Shown: positions 1 to 6,186 of the stretch, in pieces | Layout: every line of letters begins with the position of its first letter | Position numbering within the stretch: the stretch's first letter is position 1 | Origin: Pseudomonadota bacterium | GTDB lineage: Bacteria > Pseudomonadota > Gammaproteobacteria > Burkholderiales > Burkholderiaceae_D | Assembly (NCBI GenBank): GCA_023435945.1 | Contig: JAEZLB010000066.1 | Span: forward strand, 1 to 7,241 | Reading direction: 5' to 3' | DNA: 7,241 nucleotides | The notes under the pieces: generated by a model | What the model saw: only the letters and a program-made list of their open reading frames with translations | Database searches by the model: none | Told to the model about the DNA's origin: nothing | Translations under genes and position numbers: made by a program

Positions 1-2582
1 ACATTGGCCACATGTGACTGCGACATGCTTTGTTCGGCGGCGGCAGCCTCCTCTCGCGTCTGGATACGCACGGTCATCACGACTTTCACTACCTCGTTGC
101 GGATCATATCCAGCATCTGACCGAACAACTGGAAAGCTTCGCGCTTGTATTCCTGCTTGGGATTCTTCTGAGCATAGCTACGCAAATGGATACCCTGACG
201 CAGATGGTCCAATGCCGCCAGATGTTCACGCCAGTGGCTATCCAGACTTTGCAGCATGATGCTGCGCTCGAATCCGGCAAATGCCTCCTGGCCGACCTGA
301 GCAATCTTCGCCTGGTATGCCTCATCTGCCGCCTGAAGTACCCGCTCAAGCAACTCCTCGTCAGTCAGATTAGGCTCGTCTTCCAGGATTTTGGTCAGCG
401 GTAGCGGCAGCTGCCATTCACTGGCAAGCACCGTCTCCAGACCGGTAACATCCCATTGCTCATCCACCACACCTTCCGGAATATGAGTCCGGAACAAATC
501 GGTAAAGGTACCATGACGCAAAGCCTGGACCGTCTCCGAAATATCCTGGGCCTCCAGCAACTCGTTACGCTGCTGATAGATCACCTTGCGCTGATCATTG
601 GCGACGTCATCGTACTCCAGCAATTGCTTGCGGATATCGAAGTTGCGAGCTTCCACCTTGCGCTGTGCCGACTCAATCGAACGCGACACGATGCCCGCCT
701 CAATAGGCTCGCCTTCCGGCATTTTCAGGCGGTCCATGATGGCGCGTACGCGATCGCCGGCAAAAATACGCAGCAAAGGATCGTCCAGCGACAGATAGAA
801 ACGCGAAGAGCCGGGGTCGCCCTGGCGACCCGAACGGCCGCGCAGCTGGTTATCGATGCGGCGGGACTCATGCCTTTCAGTGCCGATGATATGCAAGCCG
901 CCGGCAGCCACCACCTGATCGTGCAAGGACTGCCATTCATCACGCAAGACTTGCGCGCGAGCCTGCTTGTCTGCATCGCTTAATGCCTCATCGGCTTCGA
1001 TCAACTGGATCTGCTTCTCGACGTTACCGCCCAGTACGATGTCGGTACCACGACCGGCCATATTGGTTGCGATCGTGACCATCTTTGGCCGACCGGCCTG
1101 CGCAATGATTTCCGCTTCGCGTGCATGCTGTTTTGCATTCAGCACATTATGCGGAAGCTTAGCCTGATTCAGTATCGTGGACAGCAACTCGGAATTTTCA
1201 ATCGAGGTCGTACCTACCAGGACCGGTTGGCCGCGCTCGTAGCAATCCTGAATATCGGCAACGATGGCGTTGTATTTTTCCTGCGCCGTCTTGTAGACCT
1301 GATCCTGCTTGTCGACACGCTTGCTGGGGCGATTCGGCGGGATGACAACCGTTTCCAGTCCATAGATTTCCTGGAATTCGAAGGCCTCGGTATCGGCCGT
1401 ACCAGTCATGCCGGCGAGCTTGCCGTACATGCGGAAGTAATTCTGGAAAGTGATCGATGCCAGAGTCTGGTTCTCGTGCTGAATACGCACGCCTTCTTTG
1501 GCCTCTACCGCCTGGTGCAGGCCATCGGACCAGCGGCGTCCTGCCATCAAACGGCCGGTAAACTCATCGACGATGATGACTTCCCCGTTTTGCACCACAT
1601 AATGCTGGTCGCGATGGAACAGCGCGTGAGCACGCAGCGCGGCATACAGGTGGTGAATCAGCGTGATATTGCTGGCGTCATACAAGGAACTGCCCTCTGC
1701 CAGCAATCCCATACGCGCCAGAACTTCTTCTGCTTTTTCATGGCCGGCCTCGGTCAGCAACACCTGATGCGTCTTCTCATCCTTGGTATAGTCACCGGGC
1801 ACTTCGATCTGCCCCTTGCCATCCGGCGTCACTTCGCCGATCTGCAAAGTGAGCAGCGGCACCACTTCATTCATCTTGCGATACAAATCGGTGTGATCTT
1901 CGGCCTGACCGGAGATGATCAGCGGCGTACGCGCTTCGTCGATCAGGATGGAGTCAACCTCGTCGACAATTGCAAAATTCAGCGGGCGCTGCACCCGGTC
2001 GCGCAGGTCGTAAACCATGTTGTCGCGCAGGTAGTCAAAGCCGAATTCATTATTGGTGCCATAGGTGATGTCGGACGCATACGCTTCCTGTTTCTGGGTA
2101 TGCGGCATCTGCGACAGATTCAGGCCGGTAGTCAGGCCCAGCCAGCCATAAAGCCTCCCCATGGACTCGGCATCGCGCTGAGCCAGGTAATCGTTGACGG
2201 TCACGATATGCACGCCATTGCCAGCCAGCGCATTCAGGTAGGCAGGCAAAGTCGCCATCAGGGTTTTACCCTCGCCGGTCGCCATCTCAGCGATTTTCCC
2301 GTTATGCAAGACCATGCCGCCGATCAGTTGCACATCAAAGTGGCGCATTTTCAGCACCCTTTTACTGGCCTCACGGCATACCGCAAAAGCTTCCGGCAAT
2401 AGGTCATCCAGCGTGGCGCCTTGCGCCAAGCGCTCTTTGAACTCCGGAGTTTTCGCCTGCAACTCCGCGTCGGACAAGGCTTCCATCGCGGGTTCAAGCG
2501 CATTGATGTCGCGGACGACCTTTTGATACTGTTTCACCAGTCGCTGATTGCGGCTGCCGAATATCTTGGTAAGAAATGACAT
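1..2582 (-). CDS. secA: Preprotein translocase ATPase SecA (3' end cut by window edge)
   Basis: SecA is the cytoplasmic motor that uses ATP to push unfolded secretory proteins through the SecYEG channel. The first 860 residues are visible and read without interruption from ATG at 2582. The start begins [14 protein letters not shown], matching the conserved SecA N-terminus. Seen in order: Walker A ATGEGKT (101-107), the VNDYLAQRD segment (about 127-135), Walker B VDEVD (206-210), [18 protein letters not shown] (341-358) at the end of the peptide-crosslinking region, [15 protein letters not shown] (506-520), and the arginine-finger segment [14 protein letters not shown] (582-595), then the helical scaffold and wing regions. 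E. coli SecA has 901 residues, so roughly the last 40-60, normally the linker and zinc-binding tail, lie outside the window. The Shine-Dalgarno is poor: only AAGAG almost touching the ATG. It follows the M23 gene on the same strand after 254 bases and probably has its own promoter. Confidence 0.98.
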   Translation of the reverse strand, partial: MSFLTKIFGSRNQRLVKQYQKVVRDINALEPAMEALSDAELQAKTPEFKERLAQGATLDDLLPEAFAVCREASKRVLKMRHFDVQLIGGMVLHNGKIAEMATGEGKTLMATLPAYLNALAGNGVHIVTVNDYLAQRDAESMGRLYGWLGLTTGLNLSQMPHTQKQEAYASDITYGTNNEFGFDYLRDNMVYDLRDRVQRPLNFAIVDEVDSILIDEARTPLIISGQAEDHTDLYRKMNEVVPLLTLQIGEVTPDGKGQIEVPGDYTKDEKTHQVLLTEAGHEKAEEVLARMGLLAEGSSLYDASNITLIHHLYAALRAHALFHRDQHYVVQNGEVIIVDEFTGRLMAGRRWSDGLHQAVEAKEGVRIQHENQTLASITFQNYFRMYGKLAGMTGTADTEAFEFQEIYGLETVVIPPNRPSKRVDKQDQVYKTAQEKYNAIVADIQDCYERGQPVLVGTTSIENSELLSTILNQAKLPHNVLNAKQHAREAEIIAQAGRPKMVTIATNMAGRGTDIVLGGNVEKQIQLIEADEALSDADKQARAQVLRDEWQSLHDQVVAAGGLHIIGTERHESRRIDNQLRGRSGRQGDPGSSRFYLSLDDPLLRIFAGDRVRAIMDRLKMPEGEPIEAGIVSRSIESAQRKVEARNFDIRKQLLEYDDVANDQRKVIYQQRNELLEAQDISETVQALRHGTFTDLFRTHIPEGVVDEQWDVTGLETVLASEWQLPLPLTKILEDEPNLTDEELLERVLQAADEAYQAKIAQVGQEAFAGFERSIMLQSLDSHWREHLAALDHLRQGIHLRSYAQKNPKQEYKREAFQLFGQMLDMIRNEVVKVVMTVRIQTREEAAAAEQSMSQSHVAN

Positions 2583-2642
2583 GCTCTTAAAATTTTCAAA
2601 AATCGCTGTCGGAAGACCGGCCAGTAAATCACCCGCCAAGTT

Positions 2643-2673
2643 GCGTGTTACGAAATGAGGGATTCTAACACGC
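2643..2673. repeat. 8-bp inverted repeat over the secA promoter
   Basis: The arms GCGTGTTA (2643-2650) and TAACACGC (2666-2673) are perfect complements separated by 15 bases, with arm centres 23 bp apart. One arm overlaps the candidate -10 box and the other falls just after the predicted start site. The full dyad would therefore not be present in one transcript, which fits a protein-binding operator better than an RNA hairpin. Chance occurrence of such a dyad in a gap of this size is not negligible. Confidence 0.45.
2655..2670 (-). promoter_or_regulatory. Candidate secA promoter (extended -10)
   Basis: On the minus strand TGT-TAGAAT (2670 down to 2662) matches an extended -10 element (TGn plus five of six bases of TATAAT). 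No good -35 hexamer lies 16-18 bases upstream, as is common for extended -10 promoters. Transcription would start near 2655, giving a leader of about 73 bases before the secA ATG. The rest of the 2583-2836 gap is AT-rich and has no convincing terminator for the M23 gene. Prediction by eye only. Confidence 0.4.
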
Positions 2674-2836
2674 GGCTTTATGCCCGCTGGCGCGCCTAAA
2701 AGACAAACTGGAAAAAGCCCTGTTTATGCCTTTTAGCCGCCCCGTGGGCAGAAAAAGATAGAGCATAACTTTTACAAGGTATTAATGGAAAGAAATATAA
2801 GGCTCACTCGTCCCAGATCAAGAGGCGAATGTAAAA

Positions 2837-3796
2837 CTAAGGACTCAGGGTGGTTAAGAGTTTGTCCGGCTCGGCGCCTGCGGTCAGAAATTTACGGGGA
2901 TTTTGGGGGATCCCTTTTACCAGCACTTCGAAGTGCAGATGAGGACCGGTCGATTTTCCAGTAGAACCAACACGGGCAATTTTCTGGCCGCGACGCACAA
3001 TATCCCCCACCTTTACCAGCAGACGGGATGCGTGGGCATAACGGGTAATGATGTCATTGCCATGATCAATCTCTACCATATTCCCATATTGAAAATGATA
3101 CTCAGATGCCACGATTACCCCACCGGCAGCTGCCATGATAGGGGTGCCTGGCGGGGCTGCGAAATCCAGTCCCTCATGAAAACCGCTGCGTCCCGAAAAA
3201 GGATCCAGCCTCCAGCCAAAACTCGATGCCTGATAACCTATATTGACCGGCTGCGTGGTAGGCAGGAGACGCGACTTCACCTTGTCTGCCATCAGCGCCG
3301 ACTCCACGACATTCAGATAATCGGCACGATGTTCGACATCCCTCGTCAGAGTGTCCAGCATGCGCTGGAATGCATCCAGTGTGAGTGGTTCGCCTTGCCT
3401 GAGTGGCGGCAGTGAAGGTTCAGCTCCGCCGATTCCGGGCGCTGTTTTGAAGTCAAACTCTTCGGGCTTGATGCCTGCAAGACCCTGCACCCTCTCGCCT
3501 AACGCGTCCAGACGCATCAGTTGCGCCTGCATTTCGCCAACGCGTATTGCCATAGCCTCCAGATTTTCTCTGACATATTTGTCTCGCTCCGCCCTCTCCT
3601 TGCTGGCAGCAACAGACGTCAGCTTGTCCAGAAAAGGCAGATTCACTTCCGTCGCGATGCGCAAAGTCAGGTAGTACAATAGGAAACCTATGCATACCGT
3701 CGTCGCCAGAAACATCATTGCCCCGAACATCAAACGCCAACCGCTTAGCGTGAGGGAACGTGCGTGGAAGCGCGAGTGCAGTATGATGATTTGCAT
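2837..3796 (-). CDS. Membrane-anchored M23 (LytM-type) peptidoglycan endopeptidase
   Basis: A 319-residue protein whose C-terminal domain belongs to the M23/LytM zinc metallopeptidases, which cut peptide crosslinks in peptidoglycan. A short cytoplasmic start is followed by one hydrophobic segment (about 22-46), probably an uncleaved membrane anchor that places the rest in the periplasm. Residues about 60-105 are charged and probably helical or coiled-coil, a proline/glycine-rich linker spans about 108-138, and a second helical stretch covers about 138-172. The catalytic domain occupies about 190-305. The zinc ligands are complete: H207 and D211 in HEGLD and H288 in HLH. The usual accessory histidines are also present: H255 in RYAHAS and H286. 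It therefore looks active rather than a LytM activator without metal, though its true substrate cannot be read from sequence. The gene diverges from dciA across 48 bases. The Shine-Dalgarno is weak (TGAGA about 5 bases upstream). No symbol is assigned because several paralogues share this layout. Confidence 0.9.
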   Translation of the reverse strand: MQIIILHSRFHARSLTLSGWRLMFGAMMFLATTVCIGFLLYYLTLRIATEVNLPFLDKLTSVAASKERAERDKYVRENLEAMAIRVGEMQAQLMRLDALGERVQGLAGIKPEEFDFKTAPGIGGAEPSLPPLRQGEPLTLDAFQRMLDTLTRDVEHRADYLNVVESALMADKVKSRLLPTTQPVNIGYQASSFGWRLDPFSGRSGFHEGLDFAAPPGTPIMAAAGGVIVASEYHFQYGNMVEIDHGNDIITRYAHASRLLVKVGDIVRRGQKIARVGSTGKSTGPHLHFEVLVKGIPQNPRKFLTAGAEPDKLLTTLSP

Positions 3797-3833
3797 GATG
3801 TTCTCAGCGCCTCTCCGACCTGAGGTTTATGGT

Positions 3834-3837
3834 AAGG
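3834..3837 (+). promoter_or_regulatory. Shine-Dalgarno that decides the dciA start
   Basis: AAGG lies 7 bases before the ATG at 3845. For the in-frame GTG at 3839 the same motif would be only one base away, too close to work, so the ATG is the better start. Confidence 0.6.
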
Positions 3838-3844
3838 TGTGCCA

Positions 3845-4351
3845 ATGCAAAAACCATTGAGCTCATTTCCTTATGTGCGGCAGATCTCGTCATCTGTCGG
3901 TGCAGCGACATCCGCTCAGGACGTGGGCCACTATCTGCGCAGACATGAACGCATGGCATCTTTGATACCGGCTGCGCAGCGCATCATTAGCTTGCAAAAA
4001 GAATGCTCAACCATTCTTCCTGCGATGTTCCGGGAGTGTGCAGTACTACGCTTCGAGGCAGGAGAGATAACGCTATCCGTACCGAATGCAGCGTTGGCTG
4101 CCAGGCTAAAACAGCAGCTGCCGCAGTTGAAGCAGGCATTGCAAAAACGTGGATGGCAGATTAATTCAATACAAACCAAAGTTCAAGTCAAAAGCACAAC
4201 ATCTGTGCCGCGACCTTGTAAGGAAGTGTTTCTGCCACGCAATGCAGTTGCTTCACTTGCCGCGCTTCATAATGAACTGGAAGATACGCCGCGCAATGCA
4301 GCATTAAAAGCAGCGATTGAAGCCATGGTGAGGCGCCACCTCGGCAAGTGA
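3845..4351 (+). CDS. dciA: DciA-like DUF721 protein (replicative helicase loading factor)
   Basis: A 168-residue basic cytoplasmic protein with one DUF721 domain at about residues 35-115. Recognisable features are the helix around RIISLQKECSTILP, the strand pair ending in ITLSVPNAALAARLKQQLPQL (split about 75-95) and the following strand NSIQTKVQV, the pattern seen in DciA. In bacteria that lack DnaC, DciA family members interact with the DnaB helicase and assist its loading at the origin; that role is family knowledge. The tail beyond 115 is basic and has a predicted helix (about 148-165), plausibly for DNA or DnaB contact. Translation from an upstream GTG at 3839 would add two residues, but the ATG has the better-spaced ribosome site. 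The gene points against its neighbours: divergent from the M23 gene and convergent with lpxC. As I recall, Pseudomonas also has a DUF721 gene between lpxC and secA, so the location itself supports the call. Confidence 0.78.
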   Translation: MQKPLSSFPYVRQISSSVGAATSAQDVGHYLRRHERMASLIPAAQRIISLQKECSTILPAMFRECAVLRFEAGEITLSVPNAALAARLKQQLPQLKQALQKRGWQINSIQTKVQVKSTTSVPRPCKEVFLPRNAVASLAALHNELEDTPRNAALKAAIEAMVRRHLGK

Positions 4352-4461
4352 GGCCTCCACGCCTTGGAGAATGCTCGTCTGCCTTGAATTACTGTAGCCC
4401 CAAAAGGCCACTAACTTGGCATGGGCATGATCAGAAGTTGAGGAAAATCAGGCGGACCAAA

Positions 4462-5397
4462 TCAATCCAGCGCCCACTCCTGCTCAACCTGGTGAGCGTA
4501 AGTCGGCGGCGCCACCTGCCCCTCGTCAAAGCTGACTATCTCATAGGCATCAGGCTGCGCCAACAAAGCGCGCAGTAGCTGGTTGTTCATGCCATGCCCG
4601 GATTTATGAGCCGTGTAGCTGGCAATCAGGGGATAACCGACTAAGTAAAGATCGCCGATGGCATCGAGAATTTTGTGACGGACAAATTCATTTTCGTAGC
4701 GCAAACCATCCACGTTCAGAATGCGGTATTCGTCCATCACGATTGCATTCTCGAATGAGCCACCACGTGCCAAACCCATGCCGCGCAGTGTTTCCACATC
4801 CTGCATGAATCCGAAAGTACGGGCACGTGCAATTTCCTTTACGTAGGATTCGATGCCGAAATCGACTTCTGCAATCTGTCCCGTGGCATCCACGGCCGGA
4901 TGCTTGAACTCAATGAAGAATTTCAGCTTGAAGCCCTCGTAAGGCTCTAGGCGCGCCCACTTTTCTTTCGCGCCTTCGCCTTCACGCACTTCCACCATTT
5001 TTTTCACGCGGATAAAACGCTTGGGCGTATTCAACTCTTCCAGCCCTGCCTGCTGCAGCAGGAACACAAAGGAAGCCGCCGAGCCATCCATGATGGGAAT
5101 TTCTTCCGCAGTCAGATCGACATATAAATTATCAATGCCCAAACCGGCGCATGCCGACATCAGATGCTCCACGGTCGAGACGCGCGCAGCCCCCTGTTGC
5201 AACACGGAAGCCATGCGGGTATCGCCAATGCCAGTGGCCGAAGCAGGAATATCCACCATCGGCTCCAGATCGATGCGACGGAAAATAATGCCGGTGTTGG
5301 CGGGAGCCGGACGCAGCGTCAGTTCAACCTTGGTACCGGAATGCAATCCGATGCCAATGGTCTTTACCGGCTGCTTGATGGTGCGTTGTTTGAGCAT
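4462..5397 (-). CDS. lpxC: UDP-3-O-acyl-N-acetylglucosamine deacetylase LpxC
   Basis: LpxC removes the N-acetyl group from UDP-3-O-acyl-GlcNAc, the committed step of lipid A synthesis, in the cytoplasm of Gram-negative bacteria. The 311-residue length is normal (E. coli 305). The zinc ligands are all present: H78 in STVEHLMSA, and H241 and D245 in [10 protein letters not shown]. The catalytic base E77 and the catalytic histidine H268 in KSGHGMNN are also intact, as is the IPIMDGSAA loop (100-108). The start [21 protein letters not shown] aligns with the E. coli N-terminus, so the ATG at 5397 is firm although no Shine-Dalgarno precedes it. It is separated from the upstream peroxiredoxin-like gene by a terminator and so should be transcribed from its own promoter. 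Downstream it converges on dciA across 110 bases in which I see no strong terminator, only 4-5 bp stems. Confidence 0.98.
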   Translation of the reverse strand: MLKQRTIKQPVKTIGIGLHSGTKVELTLRPAPANTGIIFRRIDLEPMVDIPASATGIGDTRMASVLQQGAARVSTVEHLMSACAGLGIDNLYVDLTAEEIPIMDGSAASFVFLLQQAGLEELNTPKRFIRVKKMVEVREGEGAKEKWARLEPYEGFKLKFFIEFKHPAVDATGQIAEVDFGIESYVKEIARARTFGFMQDVETLRGMGLARGGSFENAIVMDEYRILNVDGLRYENEFVRHKILDAIGDLYLVGYPLIASYTAHKSGHGMNNQLLRALLAQPDAYEIVSFDEGQVAPPTYAHQVEQEWALD

Positions 5398-5412
5398 GCG
5401 GCAATTATATCA
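5397..5412 (-). promoter_or_regulatory. lpxC promoter with consensus extended -10, likely leaderless
   Basis: The minus strand reads TGA-TATAAT (5412 down to 5404), a perfect extended -10 element. No recognisable -35 is seen, which such promoters can lack. Counting seven bases on from the end of the hexamer puts transcription start at about 5397, the A of the lpxC ATG. The bases between (TGCCGC) contain no ribosome-binding site, consistent with a leaderless or nearly leaderless mRNA. Confidence 0.6.
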
Positions 5413-5441
5413 AGCGGAAAAGTTCCACGCTGCGGCAGGAC

Positions 5442-5469
5442 GTTTTCTGGCTAAACTACAGGTTTTCTG
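5442..5469. repeat. Direct repeat GTTTTCTG upstream of lpxC
   Basis: Two copies of GTTTTCTG (5442-5449 and 5462-5469) start exactly 20 bases apart, about two helical turns, some 30-60 bases upstream of the lpxC -10 box. They could be half-sites for a regulator on one DNA face, but an 8-base repeat over this distance may also be chance. Confidence 0.3.
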
Positions 5470-5497
5470 TTGCTCTTAAATCGGCTCACAAGGCAGG

Positions 5498-5534
5498 AAA
5501 AGAAGACAGGCGCATCCAAGACGATGCGCCTGTC
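5498..5534 (-). terminator. Intrinsic terminator after the peroxiredoxin-like gene
   Basis: On the minus strand a perfect 12-bp stem, GACAGGCGCATC paired with GATGCGCCTGTC, has a 6-base loop and is followed by TTCTTTT. It lies 36 bases after the stop codon at 5571 and separates this gene from lpxC transcription. Confidence 0.88.
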
Positions 5535-5570
5535 AGGGAGGGACGCGCCGATCAGGCTGCCGGCACTACC

Positions 5571-6038
5571 TTATGCAGCCTGGGCTACCGACTTTCCGTC
5601 ATTGGCGGCATCCGGGCGACCGCTTGCATCCACATCAAACTGTTTCACGATGCCATTGTCCACCAGCAAGGACGAATGGTAAGCCGCGTTGCCGGCCACA
5701 CCCGTTTCCGCGCTCAAGCCCAGTGCCTGCACATAGACCCCGTTACCATCGGATACCAGGCGAACCTTGCCGGACAGGCCCTGGAGTTCCTTGCTCCAGG
5801 CTGCCACGAAGGCGGGGTCCTGACCGATCAGGCACCACACTTCATCAACACCCTGCTCCCTGCAGGTTTCGATTCGTTTCACGGCATTGCGGGAGAAGGT
5901 CCTGGGCAATGCCAGGATAGCCAGCTTCTTACCTTTTGCCGCGTCGCCCACATTGAAAACTTGCGGGCCGGACTTGCCGCCCTGCGATCCAACTTCAACA
6001 AGTTGACCCTTGGGCAGATGAGCACCTACTTGAATCAT
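5571..6038 (-). CDS. Peroxiredoxin-fold protein lacking the peroxidatic cysteine
   Basis: A 155-residue cytoplasmic protein related to the Prx5/redoxin family of thiol peroxidases. The N-terminus (MIQVGAHLPKGQL), the strand KKLAILALP (37-45), GVDEVWCLIGQDPAFVAAW (63-81), KVRLVSDG (91-98) and ALGLS (105-109) follow a Prx5 protein in order. The catalytic loop does not. Where active members have PGAFTPTCS this one has PRTFSRNAV (45-53), so the peroxidatic cysteine is replaced by A52 (codon 5883-5885). About eight residues containing the usual HVPGY stretch are missing just after it. The usual active-site arginine of the RSxRYAM segment also appears replaced, by H121 in this alignment. Cysteines remain at 59 and 69; C69 is the WC position common in relatives. 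Length is slightly below the usual 160-170. The frame is intact, the ribosome site is ideal and a strong terminator follows, so it does not look like a decaying pseudogene. Peroxidase activity by the standard mechanism is unlikely; the real function is unknown. Confidence 0.85.
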   Translation of the reverse strand: MIQVGAHLPKGQLVEVGSQGGKSGPQVFNVGDAAKGKKLAILALPRTFSRNAVKRIETCREQGVDEVWCLIGQDPAFVAAWSKELQGLSGKVRLVSDGNGVYVQALGLSAETGVAGNAAYHSSLLVDNGIVKQFDVDASGRPDAANDGKSVAQAA

Positions 6039-6045
6039 TAATAAT

Positions 6046-6051
6046 CCTCCT
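6046..6051 (-). promoter_or_regulatory. Consensus Shine-Dalgarno of the peroxiredoxin-like gene
   Basis: AGGAGG sits 7 bases before the ATG at 6038, the only perfect ribosome site in the window. It fixes the start and suggests efficient translation. No convincing promoter is seen in the 37 bases between the ftsZ terminator and this start. Confidence 0.85.
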
Positions 6052-6075
6052 ATCTAACTGCATATGCGAATTATT

Positions 6076-6112
6076 AAAAAATGCCTGCATCCGTATGCAC
6101 GGAATGCAGGCA
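6076..6112 (-). terminator. Intrinsic terminator after ftsZ
   Basis: On the minus strand TGCCTGCAT pairs with ATGCAGGCA (9 bp), then after a one-base bulge CCGT pairs with ACGG around a 4-base loop. This gives a 13-bp stem followed directly by six T. It lies about 75 bases after the ftsZ stop and should end much of the transcription coming from the division genes. Confidence 0.88.
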
Positions 6113-6147
6113 CTAAATAGGGCTGCCGCCACAATTATTCAAGAGTC

Positions 6148-6166
6148 ATGCCGGACGAACCGGCAT
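6148..6166. repeat. Small perfect hairpin between ftsZ stop and its terminator
   Basis: ATGCCGG (6148-6154) and CCGGCAT (6160-6166) form a 7-bp stem with a 5-base loop. In the ftsZ transcript it begins about 20 bases past the stop codon and has no following T run, so it is not a terminator itself. It may protect the mRNA 3' end or be an RNA processing site. Confidence 0.5.
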
Positions 6167-6186
6167 AGCAGGATACTCGCGCTGGT

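Noticed and set aside
456..983. 175-codon plus-strand open frame
   Set aside because: Also antisense to secA, with no ribosome site or family resemblance.
1125..2402. Long 425-codon open frame on the plus strand
   Set aside because: It is fully antisense to intact secA, has no recognisable domain, and reflects the codon composition of secA on the other strand.
2708..2745. Possible terminator of the M23 gene in the secA upstream region
   Set aside because: The AAAAG/CTTTT stem has an internal mismatch and the T run is part of the stem itself; too weak to call.
2665..2766. 33-codon minus-strand frame upstream of secA, considered as a SecM-like leader peptide
   Set aside because: No Shine-Dalgarno before its ATG, no arrest-like motif seen, and it ends inside the candidate secA promoter, so it would not be on that transcript.
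2903..3415. 170-codon plus-strand frame
   Set aside because: Antisense shadow of the M23 peptidase gene, whose zinc ligands and domain order are clear.
4352..4461. Possible bidirectional terminator between dciA and lpxC
   Set aside because: Only stems of 4-5 bp are visible, such as CTCCA/TGGAG, without a proper T run on either strand.
5676..6041. 121-codon plus-strand frame
   Set aside because: Antisense shadow of the peroxiredoxin-like gene; no ribosome site and no family match.
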